Origin: Okeania sp. SIO1I7
Lineage (GTDB): Bacteria > Cyanobacteriota > Cyanobacteriia > Cyanobacteriales > Microcoleaceae
Direction: 5' to 3'
NCBI GenBank assembly: GCA_010672585.1
Contig: JAAHGF010000020.1
Location: forward strand, 62,001-126,000
DNA length: 64,000 bases
The notes below the pieces were generated by a model. It was not told the origin of the DNA and searched no databases. It was given only the letters and a program-made list of their open reading frames with translations. How positions within the stretch are numbered: position 1 is the first letter of the stretch; every line of letters starts with the position of its first letter. Positions 26,164 to 35,758 of the stretch are shown here, piece by piece. Both the position numbers and the translations under genes were made by a program.

Positions 26164-28769
26164 AATGATTTTCAAGTTGGGATAAGTGATTAGTTTTATA
26201 GCAGAAAATAGGGAATAGTAGGAAAAATATTTTCCATTCCAGATATTTTGCCATTCCAAATATTTTCCGTTGCAGATATTTTCCGTTGCAGATATTTTCC
26301 GATTCCAAATATTTTGCCATTCCAGATATTTCCGATTCCAAATATTTTGCCATTCCAGATATTTCCGATTCCAGATATTTTGCCCTTCCAGATATTTTGC
26401 CATTCCAGATATTTTGTCATTCCAGATATTTCCGATTCCAGATATTTTGTCATTCCAGATATTTCCCGTTGCAGATATTTTGCCATTCCAGATATTTTGT
26501 CATTTCAGATATTTCCCGTTGCAGATATTTTCCGTTCCAGATATTTTGCCATTTCATACCAAATCCTGTTTAGTTAGACCACAAATAATTCAACTACAAT
26601 TCATATATATCAAGCTTTTTTCAATAATAAATTGTGGTCTATAGTAATCGGATTTGGTATCAGATATTTTGCCATTCCAGATATTTCCCGTTCCAGATAT
26701 TTTCCGATTCCAGATATTTTGCCATTCCAGATATTTCCCGTTCCAGATATTTTCCGATTCCAGATATTTTGCCATTCCAGATATTTTCCGTTCCAGATAT
26801 TTTCCGATTCCAGATATTTTGCCATTTCAGATATTTCCCATTCCAGATATTTTCCCGTTCCAAATATTTCCCATTCCAGATATTTTGCCATTCCAGATAT
26901 TTTCTTTTCCGATTCCAAATATTTTCCCATTCCAGATATTTTCCCGTTCCAAATATTTCCGATTCCAGATATTTCCCGTTGCAGATATTTCCCCGTTGTA
27001 GATATTTCCCCGTTGTAGATATTTTCCGTTGCAGATATTTTCCCGTTCCAAATATTTCCGATTCCAGATATTTCCCGTTGCAGATATTTTGCCATTTCAG
27101 ATATTTTCCCGTTGCAGATATTTTGCCATTTCAGATATTTTCCCGTTGCAGATATTTTGCCATTTCAGATATTTCCCGTTGCAGATATTTTCCCGTTCCA
27201 AATATTTCTGATTCCAGATATTTTGCCATTCCAGATATTTTCTTTTCCGATTCCAAATATTTTCCCATTCCAGATATTTTCCCGTTCCAAATATTTCCCA
27301 TTCCAGATATTTTGCCATTTCAGATATTTCCCATTCCAGATATTTTCCCGTTGCAGATATTTTGCCATTTCAGATATTTCCCGTTCCAAATATTTCCCGT
27401 TCCAAATATTTTCCCATTCCAGATATTTTCCCGTTCCAAATATTTCCCATTCCAGAGATTTTGCCATTTCAGATATTTTCCCATTCCAAATATTTTCCCG
27501 TTCCAGATATTTCCCATTCCAGATATTTTGTCATTCCAGATATTTTGCCATTTCAGATATTTTGTCATTCCAGATATTTTGCCATTTCAGATATTTCCGA
27601 TTCCAGATATTTCCCGTTGCAGATATTTTCCCATTCCAGATATTTCCCATTCCAGATATTTTCCCATTCCAGATATTTTCTTTTCCGATTCCAAATATTT
27701 TCCCATTCCAGATATTTTCCCATTCCAGATATTTTCTTTTCCGATTCCAAATATTTTGCCATTCCAGAGATTTTCCCGTTCCAAATATTTCCCATTCCAG
27801 AGATTTTGCCATTTCAGATATTTCCCATTCCAGATATTTTGCCATTTCATATATTTCCCGTTCCAGATATTTTCCGATTCCAGATATTTCCCGTTGCAGA
27901 GATTTTGCCATTTCAGATATTTCCCGTTCCAGATATTTTCCGATTCCAGATATTTTCTCATTTCAGATATTTTCCCGTTCCAGATATTTCCCGTTCCAGA
28001 TATTTTGCCATTTCAGATATTTCCCGTTGCAGATATTTTCCCGTTCCAGATATTTTGCCATTTCAGATATTTCCCGTTCCAGATATTTTGCCATTTCATA
28101 TATTTCCCGTTCCAGATATTTCCCGTTCCAGATATTTTCCCGTTCCAGATATTTCCCCGTTGTAGATATTTTCCGTTGCAGATATTTCCCGTTGCAGATA
28201 TTTTGCCATTTCAGATATTTCCCGTTCCAGATATTTTCCCGTTCCAGATATTTCCCCGTTGTAGATATTTCCCGTTGCAGATATTTTCCCGTTGCAGATA
28301 TTTTGCCATTTCAGATATTTCCCGTTCCAGATATTTTCCCGTTCCAGATATTTCCCATTCTAGATATTTTCCCATTCCAGATATTTTCTTTTCCGATTCC
28401 AAATATTTTCCAATTCCAGATATTTCCAATTCCAGATATTTTGCCATTTCAGATATTTTCCCGTTCCAGATATTTTCCGATTCCAGATATTTTCTCATTT
28501 CAGATATTTTGCCATTTCATATATTTCCCGTTCCAAATATTTCCCGTTCCAAATATTTCCCGTTGCAGATATTTCCCGTTGCAGATATTTCCCGTTCCAA
28601 ATATTTCCCGTTCCAAATATTTCCCGTTGCAGATATTTCCCGTTCCAGATATTTTGCCATTCCAAATATTTCCCATTCCAGATATTTTGCCATTCCAAAT
28701 ATTTCCCATTCCAGATATTTCCCATTCCAGATATTTCCCATTTCAGATATTTTGCCATTCCAAATATTT
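26164..28769. other. Non-coding interval between the VMAP gene and the heterocyclase
   Basis: Apart from 63 bp next to the heterocyclase start (26164-26226), the whole interval is a tandem repeat array with one inserted element. The heterocyclase promoter must lie in those 63 bp or within the array. Confidence 0.7.
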
Positions 28770-28770
28770 T
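26227..28770. repeat. 2.5-kb array of 16/17-bp tandem repeats
   Basis: About 145-150 units of the forms GATATTTCCCGTTCCA (16 bp) and GATATTTTGCCATTCCA (17 bp), with variants at the middle (CCATT, CCGTT, CGATT, CCGTTG) and at the end (CCAGATA, CCAAATA, GCAGATA). Longer blocks recur, for example the marker TCTTTTCCGATTCCAAATA near 26908, 27240, 27679, 27736 and 28387, showing expansion by duplication of multi-unit blocks. Several frames stay open for hundreds of codons on both strands simply because the unit lacks stops; these are not genes. The array reaches into the stop codon of the VMAP gene. Confidence 0.95.
26557..26659. mobile_element. Miniature inverted-repeat element inside the tandem array
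   Basis: A 103-bp sequence unlike the array, with inverted ends TACCAAATCC...TAGACCACAA and the complement. TCA stands on each side (26554-26556 and 26660-26662), and the undisturbed array sequence is ATTTCAGATATT, so this is an insertion into a repeat unit with a 3-bp target duplication. Confidence 0.75.
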
Positions 28771-30191
28771 CACCGCTTGGTTATAGCTGTATAATTTTTT
28801 ATATAATGCTTAAATATAGCTTTAACTGTAAATAAAATATCTTTTTCTGCTGTAATTTTATCTATCAAATATCGTCTTTCTAAAGATAGTAATGTCTGAA
28901 ATAATTCTGGTGATGATAATTGGGATTTTTCTAATAACTGGCAAAGTGAAACAGATTTTGGTTGTTCGCTCAGTAGAGAGATAACTTGTTTTTCTAATTC
29001 AGACAAACGTTGAAAATGCTGCTGGAAAATATTGGTTAATTCACTGCACAAAAATAATGGTTGATAACTCAAATATTGAGCTACACTCCCACCAAATAAA
29101 TTTTTAATTGTCTGCCCTACTAATTTTAACCATTGAGGATTACCTTGATAGAAATTTATCAATTCTTGCCATTTCTCTTCATCTAATAATCCTTGATTTT
29201 TCAGCATCTCACGCGCCACCTTTTCCGTTAAACCAGTTAATTGAAATAAACGTACTGCTGAGTCATTATCTGTAAAGTTGAAAATGTCTAAAGGCGGCTC
29301 CCAACTGTTAAGAATAAAACAACTATTGTGAGGAAGTTCGCCGATAATTTTAAATAGGTTGCCATAGTTTTCATACCCTGATTTATAGTTACCAATAAGT
29401 TCCCCACTACTGAATATTTGCTGTAAGTCATCTAGAATAATTAGACAACGCATATCCCGTAATTTTTCAACGAGTAATGACAGTTGAGCATCGGTGTTAT
29501 TGGAGAGGTTTATTTCTGTTACGTTGGAGATAATTTCAATTAAATTTTTGAGAGTTACGTTTAGAGGTGGAGATGTGAAGAGGGTGCGCCAGATGATGTG
29601 GTCGAAATTAGATTCTATTTCGGGGATGAGGTGACGAATAATAGTGCTTTTACCGATACCGCTTATTCCTGAGACGGTGATGAGACGACAGCGATGTTTG
29701 ACTATCCAGGTTTTGAGAGTGGTGAGTTCGGTGGAGCGATCGTAGAATATTTTTCTGATATCTGGTGCGTCTCTGAGGTCGAGTTTTGGCAGTGGGGTAT
29801 TATTTTCGTTTGTTGTTTGTGTAGTGGGTAATTTTTGTTTGGTTTCTGGGGAAGGAATGTTTTCTGTACAGAGATTAATATTACCTTTTACATAATTACT
29901 TTTTCCCAAATAAACTAAATTTGAACTATTAGAAACTAGATATCTTTCCATCGCAGCGCGGAAATTTGACTTATGAATTTTTTCATTTAATTCCTTGGAA
30001 ATAAGTTGCCATAAATTTGAAGCGACATTGCCAACATGAAATTTAGTGCAGTGGTATTGTTGAGCAACCTTTGAGTATTTTTCCCCTTGCCAAGTAGCGC
30101 GTAAAATAGCTTCTTGCAGACTATCAAGGTGTTTGCCAGTTTTGTCAAAAACCACATCATCGACAAACCTTAAAATTTCATTAAGAGTCAT
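28770..30191 (-). CDS. VMAP-type HTH/NB-ARC ATPase, possibly truncated
   Basis: A 473-residue STAND ATPase. Residues 1-90 resemble the N-terminal helix-turn-helix domain of vWA-MoxR-associated (VMAP) proteins (LDSLQEAILRATWQGEKYSK, FHVGNVASNLWQLISKELNE). The NB-ARC core follows, with P-loop GISGIGKST, kinase-2 CLIILDDLQQ and a winged-helix part near the end. Such proteins usually carry a C-terminal sensor (WD40 or TPR); here the frame ends just after the winged helix, and its stop codon contains the first base of the tandem array. The sensor may have been lost when the array formed. Function in signalling or defence is inferred from the family. Confidence 0.8.
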   Translation of the reverse strand: MTLNEILRFVDDVVFDKTGKHLDSLQEAILRATWQGEKYSKVAQQYHCTKFHVGNVASNLWQLISKELNEKIHKSNFRAAMERYLVSNSSNLVYLGKSNYVKGNINLCTENIPSPETKQKLPTTQTTNENNTPLPKLDLRDAPDIRKIFYDRSTELTTLKTWIVKHRCRLITVSGISGIGKSTIIRHLIPEIESNFDHIIWRTLFTSPPLNVTLKNLIEIISNVTEINLSNNTDAQLSLLVEKLRDMRCLIILDDLQQIFSSGELIGNYKSGYENYGNLFKIIGELPHNSCFILNSWEPPLDIFNFTDNDSAVRLFQLTGLTEKVAREMLKNQGLLDEEKWQELINFYQGNPQWLKLVGQTIKNLFGGSVAQYLSYQPLFLCSELTNIFQQHFQRLSELEKQVISLLSEQPKSVSLCQLLEKSQLSSPELFQTLLSLERRYLIDKITAEKDILFTVKAIFKHYIKNYTAITKR

Positions 30192-30465
30192 TAGTCAATT
30201 TTGGTTAGGAATTTCTTCCTATTATACATGATGTTTTCTGATATTTCGGAAAAAAAATCTGATATTTTCTGATAATTATGCTTAGTTGTACATTATTTTT
30301 TGTGACTTTTATAAGTAATGGCTATTATTATCACTTGACTATTATCTGTAGTAACCTATTAGGTACTTAGATGACTGTGCCACACAATTAACAATAACAA
30401 TTGTTGATTTTTAATAAAGTCTTCTAAGAGCTAATTTATCAAGTAAATATAAGGAGAACCATCAA
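30192..30465. other. Divergent promoter region
   Basis: This 274-bp region separates two divergent genes. It is AT-rich, with a direct repeat TTTCTGATATTT/TCTGATAATT near 30236-30276. The ribosome site AAGGAG at 30451-30456 decides the GTG start of the radical SAM gene 9 bp later. No clear operator was found. Confidence 0.45.
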
Positions 30466-31743
30466 GTGCTTAGTTTGACCGAAACTCCAGTATTTTCCAC
30501 CGAAGATACCCGATTTCAAGAAATTAGTAATCTGATTGTTAAAGTCACAAACCGATGTAACTTGAATTGTAGCTATTGCTATGAAAATATAGTCCAAAAA
30601 GGTCAAGATATGGATTTAAAAACCTTTAAAAACTTAGTAGACAAAGTAATGAAAAATTCTGTGCAAAACAGGATTAATTTCATTCTTCACGGAGGAGAAC
30701 CTACCTTAATTGGTATTGAGTGGATTACAGCAGCAGTAGAATACGCTAAACAACAAGCAAAAATTTATGGAAAAAGTACTACTTTTGGGATTCAAACTAA
30801 CATGATTGCTCTAACTGATAAGTTAATTAATACTTTTATAGATTTGAATGTACATATTAGCTGTAGCTTAGACGGACCACATTATTTGAAAGGAGCAATG
30901 AGAGACTATGCTCAAAAAGCTTATCAATGTTATCAGCTAGCTAGAAAGTTAGATGCAAATGTCGGGATTTTAATGACTATAAATCATAGTAACTATCAGT
31001 ATTTTACAGAAATCATAGACTGGCTAAAAAATGAACTTCAAGTCAGAGAATTTAAGGCTAATGTTATTACCTCTGTAGGTGCTGGTTACAACTTGCCACC
31101 ACTAAGTGCAGAGCAAGTATTTACTGCACAAAAAGATATTTTAAATGCCATGATTAAAACTGAAGGAAAAGAAATAGTTGAGGAAAACTTAAAAGTAGAA
31201 TTACTGCGCTTTTTTGACAATAATAGAAGAGAAACTCTTTGTGCAGAAAAAACCTGTGGAGCAGGGAAACGAGTTGTTGGTATTACACCAGATGGTAGTT
31301 TGCTTCCTTGCGGACGTTTTCAGTGGGATGATTATAACTTTCAGTTAGGTCATTTATCTGAAAAAATAAATAGTCAAGTTGCTGAAAATTTCCAGAAGTC
31401 GGTTCAAAACTTTCATTCCTTGGTACCAGAATCATGGTACGATTGTGAATCATGTTCAGCACGAAAAATTTGTTCCTATGGTTGTCAAGCATTTATTGTC
31501 AGGTCAAAGGAAAAAGCTAATGTTGAATGTTTACCTACTAAAATGAAATATCGTTTTTTTGAAGAAAACCGGGATAAACTTTTACCAGTAGTCAATTCTA
31601 TACGAGAAAAATATGATGAATCTCGGCAACCAGAATCAGATTATCCAGATTATCAAGATGAAATAACATACCGAGACTACCAGGACTATTCCGACCAATT
31701 CTATAAGGATTCTACCTATACAGATGGAGGACATGGTTGGTAA
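30466..31743 (+). CDS. Radical SAM/SPASM peptide maturase with Y-x-D repeat tail
   Basis: A 425-residue radical SAM enzyme. The SAM cluster motif is C31-x3-C35-x2-C38 (CNLNCSYCYE), followed by HGGEPTL and the barrel. A SPASM domain provides auxiliary-cluster cysteines C259, C264, C282, C327, C330, C336, C340 and C355. This architecture belongs to RiPP maturases and anaerobic sulfatase activators. The last 35 residues are not enzyme-like: they hold seven Tyr-x-Asp motifs (YPD, YQD, YRD, YQD, YSD, YKD, YTD) and end GGHGW. Aromatic-x-Asp is the kind of motif that three-residue-cyclophane maturases crosslink, so the tail may be a fused substrate. Start GTG, with AAGGAG 9 bp upstream. The substrate is otherwise not visible nearby. 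Confidence 0.88.
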   Translation: MLSLTETPVFSTEDTRFQEISNLIVKVTNRCNLNCSYCYENIVQKGQDMDLKTFKNLVDKVMKNSVQNRINFILHGGEPTLIGIEWITAAVEYAKQQAKIYGKSTTFGIQTNMIALTDKLINTFIDLNVHISCSLDGPHYLKGAMRDYAQKAYQCYQLARKLDANVGILMTINHSNYQYFTEIIDWLKNELQVREFKANVITSVGAGYNLPPLSAEQVFTAQKDILNAMIKTEGKEIVEENLKVELLRFFDNNRRETLCAEKTCGAGKRVVGITPDGSLLPCGRFQWDDYNFQLGHLSEKINSQVAENFQKSVQNFHSLVPESWYDCESCSARKICSYGCQAFIVRSKEKANVECLPTKMKYRFFEENRDKLLPVVNSIREKYDESRQPESDYPDYQDEITYRDYQDYSDQFYKDSTYTDGGHGW

Positions 31744-31825
31744 CAGTGCAAAATCTGAATAGACAATTACAGCAGTACTGCAGCACTTTGAGACTTGAAT
31801 TAATCAAAAATTTAACTTAAGTATT

Positions 31826-31882
31826 AGGTGGGCAAATATTGGTTTGTATATCAACAGTAAAATTTGTGATATTTGCCTACCC
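31826..31882. terminator. Possible bidirectional hairpin between convergent genes
   Basis: AGGTGGGCAAATAT (31826-31839) pairs imperfectly with ATATTTGCCTACCC (31869-31882). It lies between the radical SAM gene and the convergent nuclease-like pseudogene. The loop is long (29 bases) and there is no T-run, so termination is only a suggestion. Confidence 0.35.
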
Positions 31883-31923
31883 TACTTATTACTTTAATAC
31901 CTACTTATTACTTTAATACCTAA

Positions 31924-32529
31924 TTACAAAGACTTAACCGATCTAACCATTTCCACCAAAATTCCTATTATCTTCCTCGAATCTTTAATATAGTAATTCT
32001 CCACATCAATAAACACTACATTCTTTTCCAATTTCAAAAATTTCCAGACATGACCTGTCGTAACCACACCATAAACAAAAGGAATATCTTTACCATCTTG
32101 TTGATTATATATTTCAGCCCCAACCATTTCTGCAATACATTCTCCTAAACCACCAACTATCCTTTCATTTTTAGCCTCTACAAGAACAACTACAGGAGTA
32201 TCCAAATATAATTGTTCCGGAGATTGACTAATAATAAAATCACAAAATCCATTCAATCCCTTATCTCTATCAACTGAGAAATCTATACCCGAAAAAAAAC
32301 TGATTTGAAGTTGCCTTTTAATCTCCAGCAAAATATTAATAATTATTAGCTCAGAACTAGCTTTTTCTGTCGCGATCGCTAAAGCAATAGGAACATTTTG
32401 CTTTAACATTTCAGCTAATAAATTACTAATCTCTACAGGTTCAACTTAAGAAAATAAATCTTCTGTTTCTATAAATTTTAAATTAAACTCAGCTTTGACT
32501 TTTTTTAAGTCAAAGTCACTATATGACAT
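31924..32529 (-). pseudogene. PD-(D/E)xK-like hypothetical gene broken by an in-frame TAA
   Basis: From the ATG at 32529 the frame reads MSYSDFDLKKVKAEFNLKF...TEDLFS, then TAA (32446-32448), then VEPVEISNLLAEMLKQNVP and the rest, all in the same frame, ending at 31924. The whole resembles a common cyanobacterial family of about 200 residues. A D (in CDFIIS) and VVVLVEAKNE form a PD-(D/E)xK-like nuclease triad. Downstream of the stop the next ATG (32409) allows a 161-residue product lacking the first 40 residues. Either this is a recent pseudogene or the shorter product is made. Confidence 0.8.
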
Positions 32530-32624
32530 TTTACTTATTCCTTATTTTTTTTATAAAATCTCAATTTATATCCTAAATTATACTTTTAATTAACTATAAA
32601 AATTTATCAAAAAAATACTTATAT

Positions 32625-32738
32625 CATGTGCGGATAATAAGTAATAAAAAAGTTTTTGTTTGTAGTTTTGCTCTAGACCATTAAATATCTATACTTCTTG
32701 CTCAAGCCCTACTACGAGCTTTAATTATAACTATTCAT
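32625..32738. repeat. Interspersed repeat with ATATCATGTGCGGATAA start
   Basis: The sequence ATATCATGTGCGGATAATAA-GTAATAAA-GTTTTTGTTTGTAGT, ending with CTACGAGCTTTAATTATAACT, recurs at 38571-38682 with small changes. It is part of the large ATATCATG(T/C)CCGG repeat family. Confidence 0.6.
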
Positions 32739-32741
32739 AAG

Positions 32742-33968
32742 TCAATGCTCCAAAATACTAACCAATTCTGAAATCTCTGTAATAGATTTTATTGCTGTAT
32801 CTGCCACAAAATTATGGGCATTGGTAGTAGGATGTATGTCATCAAAGAATAAAAAATCATCGGGGTTAATTGCTCCAGAAGCTAAGAAATTATCCGTGAC
32901 ATTCGTAAAGCCAAAATCAGTAGGGTTAACAATAACATCGTCAAAGATAGTCCTAAAATCAGGGCTAATAATATTAATATTCGGGTCTTGCTCTAATATT
33001 TGGGAAGCTGCTGCTAACCCACTATTGTGACCGTCACTTAATAAGCTTAACCCCTGTTGTTGTTCCGGGGGTAAACTCTGTCCGAATGGAGTCAAACCTA
33101 GATCTGGTAAATTTGGCAACATAAAATTTCTGGCTCCAATGCTTGCTAGCTTATTTACTGCCACTGACAAATTACCCACACTTGACTGCACACCTTGGGT
33201 GCTACCCCCTAAATAATCATTTGCACCGGCCCACACTACATACAAAGCATCAGGGTCAGTTTCTGGAGTCTCTGCTATAAAATTGTCAATTTGTGTCTGC
33301 AGTCCAATTAACAGTGGGGGAGTACCCTCTGGCAATAGATTATTGGTACTATTCACAAATCCTGTGGTGGCTCCATTTACTGCAAAATTGAGACTGGGGT
33401 TAGATGTTAACTCTAATTGTGGTGCAAGAGTTTCTATCCATAGAGGACCGTTGCTAATGCGACCTTCAAAATAGGGAGGACTGGGTGGCAACAGACCGCC
33501 AGTAGCTGCAAAAGCATTGCCTGTATCAGACAAACTATCGCCAAACACATAGATATCGCTGAATAACAAACGTGGCAACCGTCCTTCAAATTGACCAGTA
33601 TTGAGAAAGTGTTCTGTTGCTGTGAGTGAGGTATTTGCTAGTGCTTCACCAACATCTGGGTAACGGTCTAGATAAAAACTGGTGTCTAATAAAGTACTAG
33701 GGTCGCGTTGTTCAAATTGACCAAAATTGATGAAGTGTTCTGTAGGAGTCAAAACATTTTGTTCTACAGCAGCAGCTACTCCAGGGTTAGTATCAAGATA
33801 GAAATTAGTATTAAAAATAGCGTTGGGATCGCGACTTTCAAATTGACCAAACCGAATAAAATGGAAAAAGCCATCACTGACGATGCCATTGGCGACTGCT
33901 TCAGCTACTTCTGGGTAGGTTTCTAAATAGAATTGTTCATCAAATAGTTCGTTGATAGTTAATGCCAT
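32742..33968 (-). CDS. GDSL/SGNH esterase with three N-terminal FxxxYL repeats
   Basis: A 408-residue secreted-type esterase. Residues 6-130 are three copies of a 41-residue repeat (F-x-x-x-FYLxxxPxV...HFxxFGQFExRxP), known at the N-terminus of many cyanobacterial surface enzymes. The esterase domain follows, with block I FGDSLSDTGN (nucleophile S145), the GAND block and the C-terminal DDIHPTTNAH supplying catalytic Asp and His, so all SGNH catalytic residues are present. The domain resembles thermolabile hemolysin/lecithinase-type lipases. There is no classical signal peptide, so export, if any, would use another route. Upstream are TTATCAG heptamers. Confidence 0.9.
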   Translation of the reverse strand: MALTINELFDEQFYLETYPEVAEAVANGIVSDGFFHFIRFGQFESRDPNAIFNTNFYLDTNPGVAAAVEQNVLTPTEHFINFGQFEQRDPSTLLDTSFYLDRYPDVGEALANTSLTATEHFLNTGQFEGRLPRLLFSDIYVFGDSLSDTGNAFAATGGLLPPSPPYFEGRISNGPLWIETLAPQLELTSNPSLNFAVNGATTGFVNSTNNLLPEGTPPLLIGLQTQIDNFIAETPETDPDALYVVWAGANDYLGGSTQGVQSSVGNLSVAVNKLASIGARNFMLPNLPDLGLTPFGQSLPPEQQQGLSLLSDGHNSGLAAASQILEQDPNINIISPDFRTIFDDVIVNPTDFGFTNVTDNFLASGAINPDDFLFFDDIHPTTNAHNFVADTAIKSITEISELVSILEH

Positions 33969-34440
33969 TTCAGTTATCAGTTATCAGTTATCAGTACCTT
34001 TGCTTAAAATGGGAGGCTTTAGACCACTATTTTTCAGTAATAAACTCTGAATTTCATAATCTTAATAGAATAAATCTGCCACAAGTTAAAAATAGTCAAA
34101 TACTTTGGAAAATAAATTATAAATCTCTCTATGTGTTAAGAAATTATCAAGGTTTAAAGCCTTTTTTTATAAAGGCAAATTTTTTTAACTTGGTCAATCC
34201 TATCAGTTTTCAGGGTAATTGTTAATGATTAATGATTAAATTTGATGTAGATATAGCAAGTTAGCATTCAAGCGTATAATTAGTCAGTTTTTTAGTATTT
34301 ATGAGTAGGCTTGAGAAAGTTTATCCCAAATTATTTTCTGAAATATTCTTAATAAGAATATGGATTATCACATTAGATAACCCATCCTAAATACCATAAA
34401 CAAATTTATTTATGTACTTACTTTCTTCTTCCTGCAATTA
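33969..34440. other. Intergenic stretch
   Basis: TTATCAG heptamers (33970-33995) precede AT-rich sequence and an AATGATTA duplication (34223-34240). No gene or terminator is convincing. Confidence 0.45.
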
Positions 34441-35022
34441 CTAATGAGAAGTCAAAAGTACAAAATCAGTTACTTTATCTCCATTGTAAGTCCGCCAATG
34501 TTCTGATACTTGGAAAAACTGTTCATTATTTGGAGTTTGATTCACAATTCTGAAAATTTCTGAAGGAGAATTTTCTTCTTGGCAAGGTTGATTTTTTCTG
34601 AAGCTAGCAACTAAGTTTTCCATAAATTTATACCCATCACAAAAGGCATTTGGTGGATAACCCATTTCTCCTTCACTATAAGCTTTTCCAGCAATAGAAA
34701 TTATATTGTGATAAAAAGAATGTGAGTCCATCTTATCTATATGTCTGTGTAATTTCAAAGGTGATGGTGCGATTAAGTAAACATCTTCACAGTCAGGTTC
34801 ACAATACATCAATTCATCCCAACTTCTATAAGATTGTAGAGTTTCTCCTGACTCTAATTCATAACCTAAAGCAAACTGCATTTCATCTAATAATTCTGCT
34901 TCCCAATCTTTTTGAGATATTCGTTCAAGCCAATGATGAATAATATTATATAGTTCCATTTCTGAGAGGGAAAGCAAAGCTTTTTTGACCGCTTCGGTGT
35001 GTAGTTGAGTTTTGATTTTCAT
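34441..35022 (-). CDS. Hypothetical protein
   Basis: A 193-residue soluble protein that I cannot assign. The N-terminus is helical (TEAVKKALLSLSEMELYNIIHHWLE). The middle has ELESGETLQSYRSWDELMYCEPD. The region SHSFYHNIISIAGKAYSEGEMGYPP could be a small-molecule or nucleic-acid binding patch, but this is guesswork. A consensus ribosome site (AGGAGGT) precedes the ATG at the right distance, so it is very likely translated. No neighbours on the same strand are close enough to suggest an operon. Confidence 0.72.
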   Translation of the reverse strand: MKIKTQLHTEAVKKALLSLSEMELYNIIHHWLERISQKDWEAELLDEMQFALGYELESGETLQSYRSWDELMYCEPDCEDVYLIAPSPLKLHRHIDKMDSHSFYHNIISIAGKAYSEGEMGYPPNAFCDGYKFMENLVASFRKNQPCQEENSPSEIFRIVNQTPNNEQFFQVSEHWRTYNGDKVTDFVLLTSH

Positions 35023-35758
35023 GACGTTACCTCCTGTTTTATATAGTGAATAGACTTTGATGGAATTTATTTTAGTTAGCTTTTATGAAGGAGATATCCT
35101 TCAGGATTAACTATAAATATTTGGCAGTATTCTACTTGTATAGGAAGTAGAAGATGATAATTTTAATTCCCTCTATTAACAGAGTTATCTTTTGAAGATT
35201 ACTCCTGTAATACTGAGGAATACCATTTTCTTTCGGCTTGTTATTTCTGTTACTTTCTAGTTATCACAGAATAACTATTGATTTTGTCGATCCCAATCAG
35301 TAAATCCATACACTTAGGTAGGAATTTCTTGTGGGTAAGAAAATTAAATAAGCAATTATACTGTGAGCATACTTTTTAATACTTCTCCGCTTGGAAGGCC
35401 CTTTACGACTTTGCGTCGTCATATCGGCCTTGAGTGGAGAATATTTATCTGCCAAAACTCTTAGTATAGTATATAAACAAATTTTTGTCAATCAAAATTT
35501 GGGTAGTATGTATTGATTTTTAATTTTGTTTTTTAACATTAGGTGAGTATGGATGACATAGCACTACGGATTTAGGTGTTTGACACTACTAAACCCTGTT
35601 TGCGGAGCATTGACCTTAGGAAAAAATAGCGTCAGAGATTACTTTTGACTTTTGAATTTCCACTTCTAACTTGCGCGTAGCGCTATATTAGGTTTGAATT
35701 CTGAGGTGTTAAGAAGCTACAGTATACTTTATCAGTCAATAAATTCTAAAATCGTCAA
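35023..35758. other. Intergenic stretch with a double palindrome
   Basis: Holds a structured repeat at 35383-35442 (listed separately) and TTACTTTTGACTTTTGAATTTCC with GCGCGTAGCGC near 35668, which recurs near 45285. A 64-codon ORF at 35297-35491 falls across the palindrome and is not credible. Confidence 0.5.
35383..35442. repeat. Nested palindromic element
   Basis: The outer arms TTCTCCGCTTGGAAGGCC and GGCCTTGAGTGGAGAA are imperfect inverted repeats. They enclose ACGACTTTGCGTCGT, itself a hairpin. The folded RNA or single strand would be a branched stem-loop. No ORF is present. Confidence 0.6.

Noticed and set aside
26164-26403. N-terminal extension of the heterocyclase by 80 residues
   Set aside because: The extra codons are tandem repeat. 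MKNPQIKPHFRIEI at 26163 matches the known start of the PatD/TruD family.
26634-28835. Long open frames of several hundred codons across the 26-29 kb interval, on both strands (for example RYFPFQIFSHSR-type and MAKYLEWQNIWNGK-type products)
   Set aside because: They are the translation of a 16/17-bp tandem repeat that has no stop in several frames. The reading frame shifts with unit length, products differ between frames, and no ribosome site or conserved domain is present.
35297-35491. 64-residue ORF on the minus strand
   Set aside because: It covers a structured palindromic repeat and has no ribosome site.
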